From Variovorax flavidus (GTDB lineage: Bacteria; Pseudomonadota; Gammaproteobacteria; Burkholderiales; Burkholderiaceae_C), in contig NZ_JASZYE010000006.1 of assembly GCF_030317145.1 (NCBI RefSeq), forward strand, positions 1 through 64,000: a stretch of 64,000 nucleotides of DNA. The letters are read 5' to 3'. Of the stretch, positions 27,925 to 37,300 are shown one piece after another. The notes under the pieces were generated by a model, which saw only the letters and a program-made list of their open reading frames with translations, was not told the DNA's origin and did not search any database. The stretch's first letter is position 1, and each line of letters starts with the position of its first letter. The position numbers and the translations under genes were made by a program.

Positions 27925-27958
27925 AAAGGCCGGAAGCACATGGATGCTTCCAGCCTTT
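27925..27958 (-). terminator. Rho-independent terminator, minus-strand oriented
   Basis: A hairpin with arms AAAGGCnGGAAGCA and TGCTTCCnGCCTTT around a six-base loop. On the minus strand it is followed by five T residues, so it stops leftward transcription. It sits directly against the 16-bp copy of the tRNA-Arg 3' segment. This is where a tRNA terminator would lie if the island had separated it from its gene. Today it could also stop read-through from the defence operon. Confidence 0.75.
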
Positions 27959-27961
27959 GAA

Positions 27962-27977
27962 GCCGCCAGGAATCGAA
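27962..27977. repeat. Left 16-bp direct repeat (probable attL)
   Basis: The 16 bases gccgccaggaatcgaa are identical to bases 59,348-59,363 within the 3' part of tRNA-Arg. A match this long to a tRNA end, 31.4 kb from an adjacent integrase, is the expected signature of site-specific integration. The copy here continues into unrelated sequence and lacks the CCA end, so the exact crossover is uncertain. Confidence 0.7.
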
Positions 27978-28692
27978 ATCTCGCTCACACCCCTTATGAA
28001 TGCTGGTAAAAGCAGAATTCACCCTTCCAGATACCGACAAAAATACCGACAGATTTCAACGTGTCGCTCGGGTGCAACGTCCACGCAAGAGGTAGGCTTC
28101 AGGCCAGGGGCTACAAGCCCATTAGCACCATTCTCAGCTGTAAGAATTCCTCTCTCGAGCGCAGTACTTGGACCGACGTGGTCGCCCCTGCGATCAAAAC
28201 GATGCAAAACCGACTGAAGGTGTGGGCAAATGCGACCCACTTCGGGTTTGCTGCCCCTTTTCGCAGCCTGACGTGCTGACTCACGTACGCTTCCCCGAGG
28301 TCGGCCGGCACAAGACCGACGGATCCGATGAAGGCCGTGATGGACAGGAGGATGTCGCCTGGACGATGGACCGCCGGATCTATCTCAAGGGCGCTGAGGA
28401 TCTCGACTACGTCGTCGGGATCATCGAGCAGCCTTACAAGAACGTCCTGTAGCTGGCAGGACGATTCCGGAACTATCCGAGCAGGCAGGCGCTACGAGAT
28501 CTTCACGAACGTCACGTTAAACTCCTTGCACTGCCTGTGTGCTGCTGAATCCGGTTGGCAAAGCTGAAGGTATCGGTTCGAAACAACTGCGCGTCGGCAC
28601 CTCTTGCATGACGCGTTCGATGGCACAGTGCTGCTCTTCGATCGACCGAAACGGAAAGCCGCCGGCCGGCCCTGGGTGGTTGACCCGAAGTG
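27978..28692. other. Gene-poor left margin of the island
   Basis: I find no convincing gene here. The short open frames present lack ribosome binding sites and family resemblance. A stretch at about 28,300-28,452 encodes a plausible-looking peptide ending in DYVVGIIEQPYKNVL, which may be a remnant of a lost gene. The region follows the end of the defence operon. Confidence 0.4.
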
Positions 28693-30153
28693 TCAGGCAA
28701 GCCCAATTGCTCGGTACTGCTCGGCCTTCTTTGCAGCCCAAGGATCGTCTGGCGCCAGTTTCTGGTACGCACGCAGGAACGCGGCAGCCTTGCCGACGTC
28801 TCGCATCTGCTCGAACACCGCAACAAGCCGGCGCAAAATCGCTGGCCGGCCTGGCAGTCTCCGGTGAAGTGCCATGAGTTCCTCCGCGGCTGCCTCGTAC
28901 TTCGCGTCGAGCGCAAGGATTGAGGCACGTTTCAATAAGAGATCCGGAGCCTCAGGGGTATCAGCGAGGCACTTGGCAGCGAAGGATCCGGCACGATCTA
29001 CTTGTCGAATCTCCAAATATGCCGACAGCGCCAAGCGTCGCAACTCCGCGCCCATGGTGGATGGCGCGTCCACCATATCGGGCCGTGACTCAAGATCGCG
29101 AATGCAATCGAAGTAGCGGCCTTCCTGGTACGACGCGTGAACCATCAGCAAGAAAGCCTGCTCATCCCTCGACGACTCGAACTCGGCGCGCGCAATCAGC
29201 TCGGCATCACGGAAATCGCCCTTCTCTACCAGGCGCACTGCCAGCGTCGACCAATCCTCTTGCGGTGTGGGTGTAGTCCCAAGGGCCCGTGTGGGCGTCG
29301 ATTGAACCTGGGCGCGACGGACGCCGCGAAAAGTCTCCAACATCACGTCCACGGTAGGCCAGCGCTCTTCCGGCACCAACCTTAGGCAACGGTCGATGAA
29401 TTCGTCGAGCGGCTGCGCGACCGAAGAGTTGACTTCACGCGCCCGCGCGAATGGCACATGGCGCGCGACCTGGCTTAAGGTGTCGTGGGGCAGTCGTGCG
29501 GTGACCAAGTGGTACAGCAGTACACCCAGGCTGTAGATGTCGCAAAGGAATCTGGCCGACTTGTCGCGAGTCGCGAGCGTTGAACCGACGACTTCCGGTG
29601 CGGAATAAAGGATCGTTCCGCCGTTCTCGCGCGTTCGGGCATACATGTCTTCAGGCAGAACGCTTGACCCAAAGTCGGTGAGCTTCACCCGATCAGCAGC
29701 GACAAGAATGTTTTGCGGCTTGATGTCACCATGCGACATCCCCACCCGATGCAGATGGGCGCAGCCGTCCAGCACTTGCTCGAACACACCTAGGAGCTTG
29801 TCGTAGCTGGCGACAAAGCCTTCTTCCCCTTTGTCGAGAAGCTGCGCGAGGGTGATGGAAGGGAAATACTCCATCTCAATCGCATACCACTCGCGCTCGG
29901 GCGGCACCCGTCCCATCCAGTGGACATCGACCACACTCGGGTGCGACAACTGCCCAACAAGCGGAGAGCCCTCGGCAAGCTCTTCGTTTCGCTTGCCCTG
30001 CGCCTTCGGGATCTTCACAGCAACAATCGCCCCGTCTGACAGACGCTGGGCACGCCACACCCAGCCGTACGAGCCGTCGCCGAGACACTCGACAAGCTCG
30101 TATCGATCACCAAGTCGTCGGTCAGCTCTCGGGACAAAGAACCTGATCGTCAT
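28693..30153 (-). CDS. Ser/Thr protein kinase with C-terminal helical (TPR-like) repeats, defence operon gene 12
   Basis: A 486-residue cytoplasmic eukaryotic-type kinase. The glycine loop GDGSYG is at 25-30, the ATP lysine at Lys47 (VAVKIPK), the catalytic loop HGDIKPQN at 141-148 with Asp143, and DFG at 160-162, followed by SAPE. The HRD arginine is replaced by Gly, so it is a non-RD kinase. Residues ~300-486 are helical pairs resembling TPR repeats (LLKRASILALDAKYEAAAEEL). It overlaps the previous gene by 4 bp and ends the operon. It may sense infection or control the nuclease by phosphorylation; that is inference. Confidence 0.85.
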   Translation of the reverse strand: MTIRFFVPRADRRLGDRYELVECLGDGSYGWVWRAQRLSDGAIVAVKIPKAQGKRNEELAEGSPLVGQLSHPSVVDVHWMGRVPPEREWYAIEMEYFPSITLAQLLDKGEEGFVASYDKLLGVFEQVLDGCAHLHRVGMSHGDIKPQNILVAADRVKLTDFGSSVLPEDMYARTRENGGTILYSAPEVVGSTLATRDKSARFLCDIYSLGVLLYHLVTARLPHDTLSQVARHVPFARAREVNSSVAQPLDEFIDRCLRLVPEERWPTVDVMLETFRGVRRAQVQSTPTRALGTTPTPQEDWSTLAVRLVEKGDFRDAELIARAEFESSRDEQAFLLMVHASYQEGRYFDCIRDLESRPDMVDAPSTMGAELRRLALSAYLEIRQVDRAGSFAAKCLADTPEAPDLLLKRASILALDAKYEAAAEELMALHRRLPGRPAILRRLVAVFEQMRDVGKAAAFLRAYQKLAPDDPWAAKKAEQYRAIGLA

Positions 30154-30746
30154 GATTCACCTCGACGAAAGATGTTTTCCAGCCGGAGCAGGCCGTCCTG
30201 GCCGGATCGGACGACGAACTGAAAGAAGATGAGCCGCGCCCTGGGGTTTCCAGGGACGCGTATGCCGCCGGGGCCCTGGAAGCCGCCCCGCACAATGTCT
30301 CTGAGCCCGTCGTGATCAGGCAGCGTGACAAGACCGTTGGTCCAGTACGCCAGAAGCAGCGTTGCATCCTCGCGATTCCAGCGGTGCTGGGCGAGACACA
30401 GCGTTTCGACCTTCGGGCTAAGGTCCTTTTGCTTGCCCGAGTAACGCTCGAACTCTGCCACTAGCACCACTCGGCGCTTCTCGCGATCGAACCACACAGA
30501 GTCCGATCGCACATCCTGATCCACCTGCGCGAGCGCACCTTCACGCGGAGCAGGCACCTCCGACACAGCGGCAAACCCAAGATCGCGCCCTACGGCCGTC
30601 AAGAAAGTGCAGCCGAGGCTGTGTACCAGGTGGCCGACATCGCGGACACCCCATTCGGTCCACATCGGGAGATGGCCTGAAGCGGCATGGAGCGTCAGCC
30701 GAGCCCCGACGTCTTCGGGCTCACCCACCGAACCTCCCCCAGACAT
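30150..30746 (-). CDS. Unknown protein, possible nuclease fold, defence operon gene 11
   Basis: A 198-residue protein without a firmly recognised family. The run SDSVWFDREKRRVVLVAEFERYSGK has a spaced Asp followed by a strand ending in Glu-x-Glu, which is compatible with the core of a PD-(D/E)XK nuclease, but the usual Lys is missing. The start is uncertain: ATG 30,746 overlaps herA by 26 bp, whereas GTG 30,728 lies just after GGGGGAGG and overlaps by 8 bp. It overlaps the kinase gene by 4 bp. Confidence 0.55.
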   Translation of the reverse strand: MSGGGSVGEPEDVGARLTLHAASGHLPMWTEWGVRDVGHLVHSLGCTFLTAVGRDLGFAAVSEVPAPREGALAQVDQDVRSDSVWFDREKRRVVLVAEFERYSGKQKDLSPKVETLCLAQHRWNREDATLLLAYWTNGLVTLPDHDGLRDIVRGGFQGPGGIRVPGNPRARLIFFQFVVRSGQDGLLRLENIFRRGES

Positions 30747-32406
30747 TAAGCACCTCAGGCGACTCACCGCCATGGACCAACGCCTTCGTGCCCACGCGCA
30801 CCAGCAGCGGAGCTGGGATCGAGCGACCGCAGATCAGCGCCTCCCCTGTCGAGAGTCCAGGGAGCTGGTCGAGATCGGCAGCACTGACCATGTCGGATGT
30901 CTTCGCGATGAAGCGTTGGTCATCAGGATTCTTCAGGCGCATCGCGATCAACGTATTGCACTGAGAGGTCACGTCAGGGTCGAGCTTCGATGGTCGCTGG
31001 CTCACGACGGCAAAGCCGACACCGAACTTGCGTCCCTCGCCCGCGATCTTTTTGATGATGCGGTGGCTCACTGCCGACTCACCGGCCGGTGCGAAGCTGT
31101 GCGCTTCCTCGTAGACCAGAAAGCACGGGCGGATTCGATCTGTCTTGCTCGAGGCGGCACGAAGAATCTCGCTGGAGATGAGCGCAGTGATGACCTGCTT
31201 CGCGGTGTCACTGAGCCCCTGAAGATCGACGATGACCAGGCGGCCTTTGCGATCGGTCGGCCTGCCGACCATCTCGTAGACGTCAGTGGCTGCGGCAAGT
31301 CCGGAGTGGTAGAAGCTCTGGGCCTCCTGCAGGACGCGCGACAGCTTCATCGAGGCCACCGCCGCGCTGCGACCGTTCAGTGCTGAGGCTTCGGATTGGC
31401 TCAACTCGTCCCACTGCCGCACGTCATCGATGCCGTCGCCTAGGTAGTGCCGTAGCCGGTTGATGTCTCTCGGCATTGCGGGCTCGTGAGCAATCCAGAA
31501 ACGGATAGCCACGTCCAAGACCCGCTGTTGCGGCTCGGTCAGGCCGGGAAGGATCTCGCTGAGATCATCCATCTCGAAGTGATCGAACTGCAACGCAAGT
31601 TCCTGGTTTGCTCCTGCGTACTTTTGCCGGAAAGAAGGGTTCTGTGGGCTGTAGATGGTGATGCCCGCTCCGGCCTCTCGAAGCCGCGTGAACGCTTCGC
31701 GGATGGCAGGCAGTGCGGCGCGATCGCGCTGGTCGTCTAGCTCGTCAGGGTGCTCGTTGAAGTGCATCTCTCCGCCGGCGAGCGCGCGTCCGTATTCACC
31801 GTGCGGGTCGAAGACAACGACTGTGCCGTTGTTGATGGCGACGAGTCGCTCGATGATGCGGCCCACGGCGTATGACTTGCCCGAGCCGGTCATTGCAAGA
31901 ACCGCAAGGTGCTCCGTTACCAGCCGGTTGACATCGAGAAACACGGGCACTGCTGAGGCACCACTTTCGTACCCAACGAGATTTCCAATGTGCAGGCTCG
32001 AGTGTTCCTGAAACTGGTAGAAGGCGCTGAGAAACTGGAAGTCCACCGGCTCCACGTGAGAACCGGGGTCGAGCGCACGCCGCGGCATCTTGATCTGCCC
32101 GCTGTCCGCTTCCCGAAAGCCGATCGCCTCCAGCTTGCCGATGATCTGCTCGCCGGTGACCTGCGCACCGGGCAGCAGCTCGAGTTCCGTTACAGCCTGG
32201 CCGAGCCCGGAGTTGTAGAGGACATTGCTACGGCTGATGCTCACGATGCGCGCCAAGACGTCGGTCTGTGCGTCGCCTTCCTGCTCGCGATGCCGAACGC
32301 GTACGAATTCGCCGCGCCGGCCCGCAAAGGACGAGTTCAGCACCATTGTCAGGTTCGTCGGGTCGCCGGTGTTGCCGACCAAGCGGCCGAGGATATGGGT
32401 CGTCAT
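30721..32406 (-). CDS. HerA-like ATPase/translocase, defence operon gene 10
   Basis: A 561-residue FtsK/HerA-superfamily motor. Residues 1-110 resemble the HAS-barrel domain (MTTHILGRLVGNTGDP, EFVRVRH). The Walker A TGSGKS is at 173-178 and the Walker B/HerA motif IRPCFLVYEEAHSFAP is near residue 445. HerA forms hexamers that translocate DNA and partner with NurA nucleases, whose likely gene lies directly upstream. AAGGAG precedes the ATG at 32,406. The 12-bp gap from the NurA-like gene supports co-translation. Confidence 0.88.
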   Translation of the reverse strand: MTTHILGRLVGNTGDPTNLTMVLNSSFAGRRGEFVRVRHREQEGDAQTDVLARIVSISRSNVLYNSGLGQAVTELELLPGAQVTGEQIIGKLEAIGFREADSGQIKMPRRALDPGSHVEPVDFQFLSAFYQFQEHSSLHIGNLVGYESGASAVPVFLDVNRLVTEHLAVLAMTGSGKSYAVGRIIERLVAINNGTVVVFDPHGEYGRALAGGEMHFNEHPDELDDQRDRAALPAIREAFTRLREAGAGITIYSPQNPSFRQKYAGANQELALQFDHFEMDDLSEILPGLTEPQQRVLDVAIRFWIAHEPAMPRDINRLRHYLGDGIDDVRQWDELSQSEASALNGRSAAVASMKLSRVLQEAQSFYHSGLAAATDVYEMVGRPTDRKGRLVIVDLQGLSDTAKQVITALISSEILRAASSKTDRIRPCFLVYEEAHSFAPAGESAVSHRIIKKIAGEGRKFGVGFAVVSQRPSKLDPDVTSQCNTLIAMRLKNPDDQRFIAKTSDMVSAADLDQLPGLSTGEALICGRSIPAPLLVRVGTKALVHGGESPEVLNVWGRFGG

Positions 32407-32418
32407 GTTTTGTTCTCC

Positions 32419-33567
32419 TTATGTCCCAAGGTCGAAGTCCGAGAGCCATACGCTCTCGATTTCACGCTGCTTGAGCTCACGCGCGACGCTTCGGCTGTAG
32501 TGCTCGAGGAATGGAGCAAGAGCGTTCAACTCTCGTTCAGCCAGTTGGACTGGCAGCGGGGCCGACGCCGTGCCCCCGACGGCCGTCAACGCCATCGTGA
32601 GGCCGACAACGTCGTCAATCACTTCGGCAGTCCACGCAGGAGCGTCGCCAACGAGTTGCATCAAGCGCGGTTCGGTCGTCTGGCCAGCACGGAAGTGCAG
32701 GCCAATCACCCCAAGGTCAACGACCGCTCCCGGCTCCATCCGCGGGGCGTGCACATTCATCCGGAACGCGGCCGTTCTCGTGAAGCTACCGAGGATCCCA
32801 TGCACGAACCTGCGCTCGCCAACACCAAGGACCGCCTCACGCATCCCGTCCAGTGCTGCGAGGTGCTCGCGTGTGATCCCCTCGGTAGGCAGTAGCTGGC
32901 TTCGCCCTTCGGGAAGCCGCAGATCCTGGTGCGCGGACTGGACAATGGCTCCGAACCGCTGAGAAGCGAGCCCGACGATGACGGGGCCACTCGGACTCCA
33001 TGGGAACAGACGTTCACGGTGCTTGGCCCAGAAAGCCTGGACGGTCGCGAGCGTGGCCTCGTATGCCGCCCGATATCCCTCGTCGCCTGCGCGATCGGAC
33101 GGGGGCACCATGCTTCGGTCCATCACCAGCGGCGTGTCGAGGAAGATCATCCGTGCGCGTTCTTCGACAACCGCTCGATCGGCCAGTTCATAGGCTTGCC
33201 GCATGGCGGCCAGCGCGAGGCGCTTCGACTGGTTCTCGAAATTGATGTCGTCGATCTCGCAGGCACTGTCCTGGCCTGCGGTCGAGACGGCGTTGTGCTC
33301 GACGAGCAGATCGCAACGGGCCGCCGCTGCACCGTACAGGAAGCCGCCGATGGTCTTGGTCGTCGCGGCGCGCGTCGCAATGCCGGACACCCGGGCATTG
33401 ATCGGACTTGGGCGCTCAACCGAGCGCACGAGACCGGCCTTCACGAACAGCGGCGCGACGCGTTCGAGGTCGCGAATTTGCTTCAACAGTCGCCCCGCGG
33501 TGCCAGGCAGATGGATCTGCGACTGGATCGCAAGCGTCTGCGCAAGTGTTGGGTTGGTGGAAGTCAT
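32419..33567 (-). CDS. NurA-like nuclease domain protein, defence operon gene 9
   Basis: A 382-residue protein that I assign to the NurA family from its position next to HerA and its layout. The N terminus is helical. The central region has RCDLLVEHNAV and then ARMIFLDTPLVMDRSMVPP, similar to the Asp-containing strands of NurA nucleases; a later RMNVHAPRMEPGAVVDLGVIGLHFR resembles the C-terminal block. The start at 33,567 overlaps the previous stop by 4 bp. HerA-NurA pairs resect or degrade DNA, so this would be the main effector candidate. The family call is moderate. Confidence 0.65.
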   Translation of the reverse strand: MTSTNPTLAQTLAIQSQIHLPGTAGRLLKQIRDLERVAPLFVKAGLVRSVERPSPINARVSGIATRAATTKTIGGFLYGAAAARCDLLVEHNAVSTAGQDSACEIDDINFENQSKRLALAAMRQAYELADRAVVEERARMIFLDTPLVMDRSMVPPSDRAGDEGYRAAYEATLATVQAFWAKHRERLFPWSPSGPVIVGLASQRFGAIVQSAHQDLRLPEGRSQLLPTEGITREHLAALDGMREAVLGVGERRFVHGILGSFTRTAAFRMNVHAPRMEPGAVVDLGVIGLHFRAGQTTEPRLMQLVGDAPAWTAEVIDDVVGLTMALTAVGGTASAPLPVQLAERELNALAPFLEHYSRSVARELKQREIESVWLSDFDLGT

Positions 33568-34382
33568 GGGGTAGATACCTTGCGAAGCGCGCCGACATAG
33601 CACGCATAGGGGCTCTCCATCACGAGCGCGACGGCCTCCACCGTCGGCTTGGCGCCAACGAGATGGCCACGTCCGCGCAGTTCGGTCATCAGTTGCCTTG
33701 CACGATCCTGGCCGAAGCGGAAGATCGACGACGATTGAAGCGCGGCAATCGCCTCCTCCTCGTCGGAAAACGATTGACCCAGTAGAAAGACGAGCATGCC
33801 GAAGTGGTCGGGCGTCAGCGCGCGCTCGGTGGGTCTTTCGACCGGCTTGCTCTCGCCTGCAAGTGCAGACAGGGCATCGATCCAACCCGCAAGCTGGTCA
33901 GCAGCATCGAGAACTGTCAGCGACCACAGCGGCAACGATGTCACAGCGAAGAGCCCGGCGGCGGGGTGCAGGCGATAGGTCCCCAGGCATACACTCAGGT
34001 CTCCCCACGTGGCTCCCGACATCGGCGGTGTCTGGAGCTTCCCGTCGAGCCGATGAGTGACCTCCGTCGCGAGTACTCTGGCGAGACCTTCGCCACCGCG
34101 CGCAGAACCGTCGATGCGCTCGGCCCTCCAGGACACCGGTACATCACACACACCGGTCTCGAACGGTGGGATCAGCAGCAGCAGGTGCCCAGGGGTACGG
34201 GTCCACTCCAACAGGCGCGCCTGTTCGGCTCTGTCCGCACCCTGAAACGATTCACCAAAGGCCATGACCACCGCGCGGCCTTCGGGCAGCACCGAAGCAG
34301 CGTCTGCTCCGAGTGCCTCTCGCAGGATTCGCCCTCGTCGATGCGAGGCGAGTGCGCCTTGAAGGATGACAAGCACCGTCAC
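33564..34382 (-). CDS. Unknown protein, defence operon gene 8
   Basis: A 272-residue cytoplasmic protein of unknown family. It begins MTVLVILQGALASHRRGRILREALG, giving a Rossmann-like first strand and helix, and has a hydrophobic LLLLIPPFE strand near residue 75. The C-terminal third (HFGMLVFLLGQSFSDEEEAIAALQSSSIFRFGQDRARQLMTELRGRGHL) looks like a winged-helix or helical adaptor. It overlaps the big ATPase gene and the NurA-like gene by 4 bp each, so it is translated with both and may link them. Confidence 0.6.
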   Translation of the reverse strand: MTVLVILQGALASHRRGRILREALGADAASVLPEGRAVVMAFGESFQGADRAEQARLLEWTRTPGHLLLLIPPFETGVCDVPVSWRAERIDGSARGGEGLARVLATEVTHRLDGKLQTPPMSGATWGDLSVCLGTYRLHPAAGLFAVTSLPLWSLTVLDAADQLAGWIDALSALAGESKPVERPTERALTPDHFGMLVFLLGQSFSDEEEAIAALQSSSIFRFGQDRARQLMTELRGRGHLVGAKPTVEAVALVMESPYACYVGALRKVSTP

Positions 34383-37300
34383 GGCAATACCCCAAGCCGG
34401 TAGGTGCGCTGCACGAGATTGCGCTTCACCAGAGCGTCGGCCTCCTGCGGCTCGAGCACAGGGTCACGCCCCGCATCGAGCGCGTGCACTATGGCACACC
34501 AGCGATCAAAGCTGAGGCCAGTGCCAGCGAGCATCCTGTAACCGGACGCTGTGTTGTCCTGAATCCGGCTGCTCACCAGCTTCTGCCCCTCGCAAAGCGC
34601 ACCCGCCTCCTCGACATCCTTCAGGCTGAGGGCTGCGGGCGCCGCGGCGCCCGTGGCCAAAGCGAGCGCTTGGAGCCCGCGGTGTGCCTTCTGCAGCTCG
34701 GCGCTCTCGAGCAGCTTCTTGCGGTACTCCGCGATCGCGTTTTCCACGGACATGACGTGTCCGATCAACAGCGTGAGGGCCGACCTCGGCTCTTCGAGCA
34801 GGTCACGTGCGCGCGACATCAGCGGCTGGAAATTGCCCAGCCGCGCAGGCGCATCAAACTCGGAGCGAAGTCGCTCGACCTCCTCGCTGCGAGCTTCGTC
34901 GAGTGCACTATCAATGAGTGCCGGGCGGCCCTGAAGCTTGTCGAGGGTGAGCACAGCCTTAGGGTAGTGAAAGTCGCCAGGCGCACCCTTGAGCACCGTC
35001 TGGAGCGTGCCGATGCGCGTGGTCGCGCCCCCAAGCTCGGTTCGCAGCTTCTCGTACACCGACTTCAGGTCGCGGAAGGTGCTCACCACAGGCCCTTCGC
35101 ACTGAGCCAGGGGAGACTCGGTCCAAGTCGCGAGGTCGACACCCACCTCGCGCGCCAAGTTCTCCAGCTGAACTGTGGCCTCAGCCACCCTCAGGTCGCG
35201 AAGGTTCTGACGCAAGGTTCCAGGCTCGGTGGCCTGTACCAGTTCGGTTGCACCTGGAACGGCACCCGGCGCGACAGCGCCATCGAGGATATGACCGATC
35301 TTCTCCAGCGACAACGTGAACAGCGCGATCGGAAAACCTTGCAGCACGCTCACCTCCTGGCGCATCTCTTCAGCCAGCGACACCGTCCGCGCGCGAGTCC
35401 GCTTCTCGGCCTTGCGAACGAAGCCCACCAACAGCGAGGCACGTCGGACACGCTGCCAAAGCGGCACATCGTCCAGACTGAAGTCGAGGGTCTTGACGTT
35501 GGCGTCCTGCTGCAGCGCGACGAAGTCCTCGCGGCGGTAGACCCAGTTGACGTTGGCAATGATGCGGCGCCGACGTTGCGCGGACGCGCGGAAGTTGTCA
35601 GCCGAGGCGGGCTGCGTCTCGGAAACGTCGAGTGAGTCAAGGTCGGTTGTGCTGTCTTTGAGCTTCTGGCGGGCCATCATGGTCTTGGTCCCGGGCAAAC
35701 CTGCGCTCTCGGGCGCGAACAGCTGCTTGACAAGACCCGCCCCAAAGACCAACTCCATCTCGGCCACGAGCGTCGGATAGTCCTTCTTCAGCCAGCTGTC
35801 TGCTTCCTGCACGGCCCCGCGCAGCTCGGAGCGCGGAATCGCCGTGTAGACGTCGGCGCTCTTGGCCCCCGGCTGCGGTTGGGCGAAGCCCAGTTCGCGC
35901 AGGACCGACATCCACTCGAAGTAGGTGTCCTTGGGCTTTACGCCTTCCCAGGTGTAGCCCCAGAACCACTCACGTTCGGCACGCGGGAACGTCCAATCGC
36001 CCCTCAGCAGAAGCCGGATCATCTCAATCAGGAACGGCGGGAACTGCGCTTCGGCGGCGTCGTCCACCCGAGAGAACAGGCCGGCGCGCTCGCTGTCGAC
36101 ATAGCCCGCCGCACGTGCCTTGGGCGTGACACCCAGTTTGGCCAGAATCGCCTTCAAGTCCTCGACATCGACGCCCGACTTGTCATCGAGCTTCGCCAAC
36201 GTAGCCGGTGCCGCCTTGTCGACGGCCAGAATGCGCCAGGCCTTGATCAGCAGATCCTGCTCCGTGTCCTTCAGCTTGCCCGACGAGCGCAGCGGCCACG
36301 CGATGCGCCCCAACTCGTTGAGCTGCTGCCGGAATCGCCCCACTTCGTCAGTGAACGGACGCACCAGGCTCTGCAGCCGGTTGTTGAATGCAGTGGTAAA
36401 GCCGTGGCCGTCGAGGGCGAAGCCGAGGCTCGCCTGTGTTGGCACGCCAATCTGGTGAAGGACGTGCTCCTCCGTCGAGCTGAGCTGATACAGCAGCAGG
36501 TAGCCTTTGGCGTCCTTGAGCGTGATGCCCGACGGTTTGGCCATGCGATCGACGAGGGCCCGCGACGATGTGAACGCGACCACGGGGGTACGGCCCTCGT
36601 CGTCGAACTGCGTGTTCGCTGCCTTGCAGAGGCGCTCGAGCTCCTCGTCGTTCTTCACCCAGGCGAAGAGCACTCGACCTTTAGGGTGCAGCTTCAGACC
36701 ATCGAAAGTGACCAGCCCGCCGGGTTGCTTGCCCTTGGCAAGCGGCGAGGTCGCAATGACCGTCAACGATTCATCACGAATGCCGGTAGGCGCGGCGTCA
36801 TAGCCCCAGTGCTGGTCGATGACCCGCATGGCGCCCACGAGGATCTGCAGCGCGCGCTGGCGTTCGGTCTGCGTGCGCAGCGTCGAAAGCGCTTTTTCGT
36901 GCGCCGCGTTCTGGTCCGGGTCGCGGAAGATCAGCGAGGTCTGCCCCTGCTTGCGGTGCCGCAAATCCAGACGCGCGATCATTTCCACGCTGGGACCCAC
37001 GTGCGTCGCAGTATCGGCCGGCAGATCTTCGGCGCCGAGGAAGCGGCGCCACAGCGCCCGCGCCGCGTCTTCGGCCGCGGCGTGCGGGGACAACAGCGAC
37101 ACGAGATGCACGAAGTCCGACTGTCGCAGCGGGACCACGAGCGTGTGTTTGCCATCGGTGCGGCGCTGGCCCTTGGTCTCGTGTATGGCATAGGTGCCGA
37201 GGTTCGAGAGCAGTTGGCGCAGATCGAGCGGCTGATCGACACCCCCGAGCCGCCACACACCGCGGTCCCGCGTGAACTTCGACGCACGCAGCGCTTCGGC

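Noticed and set aside
28168-28452. A 94-codon open frame at the island's left margin
   Set aside because: The start has no ribosome binding site and only the last third looks protein-like, so it may be a remnant at best.
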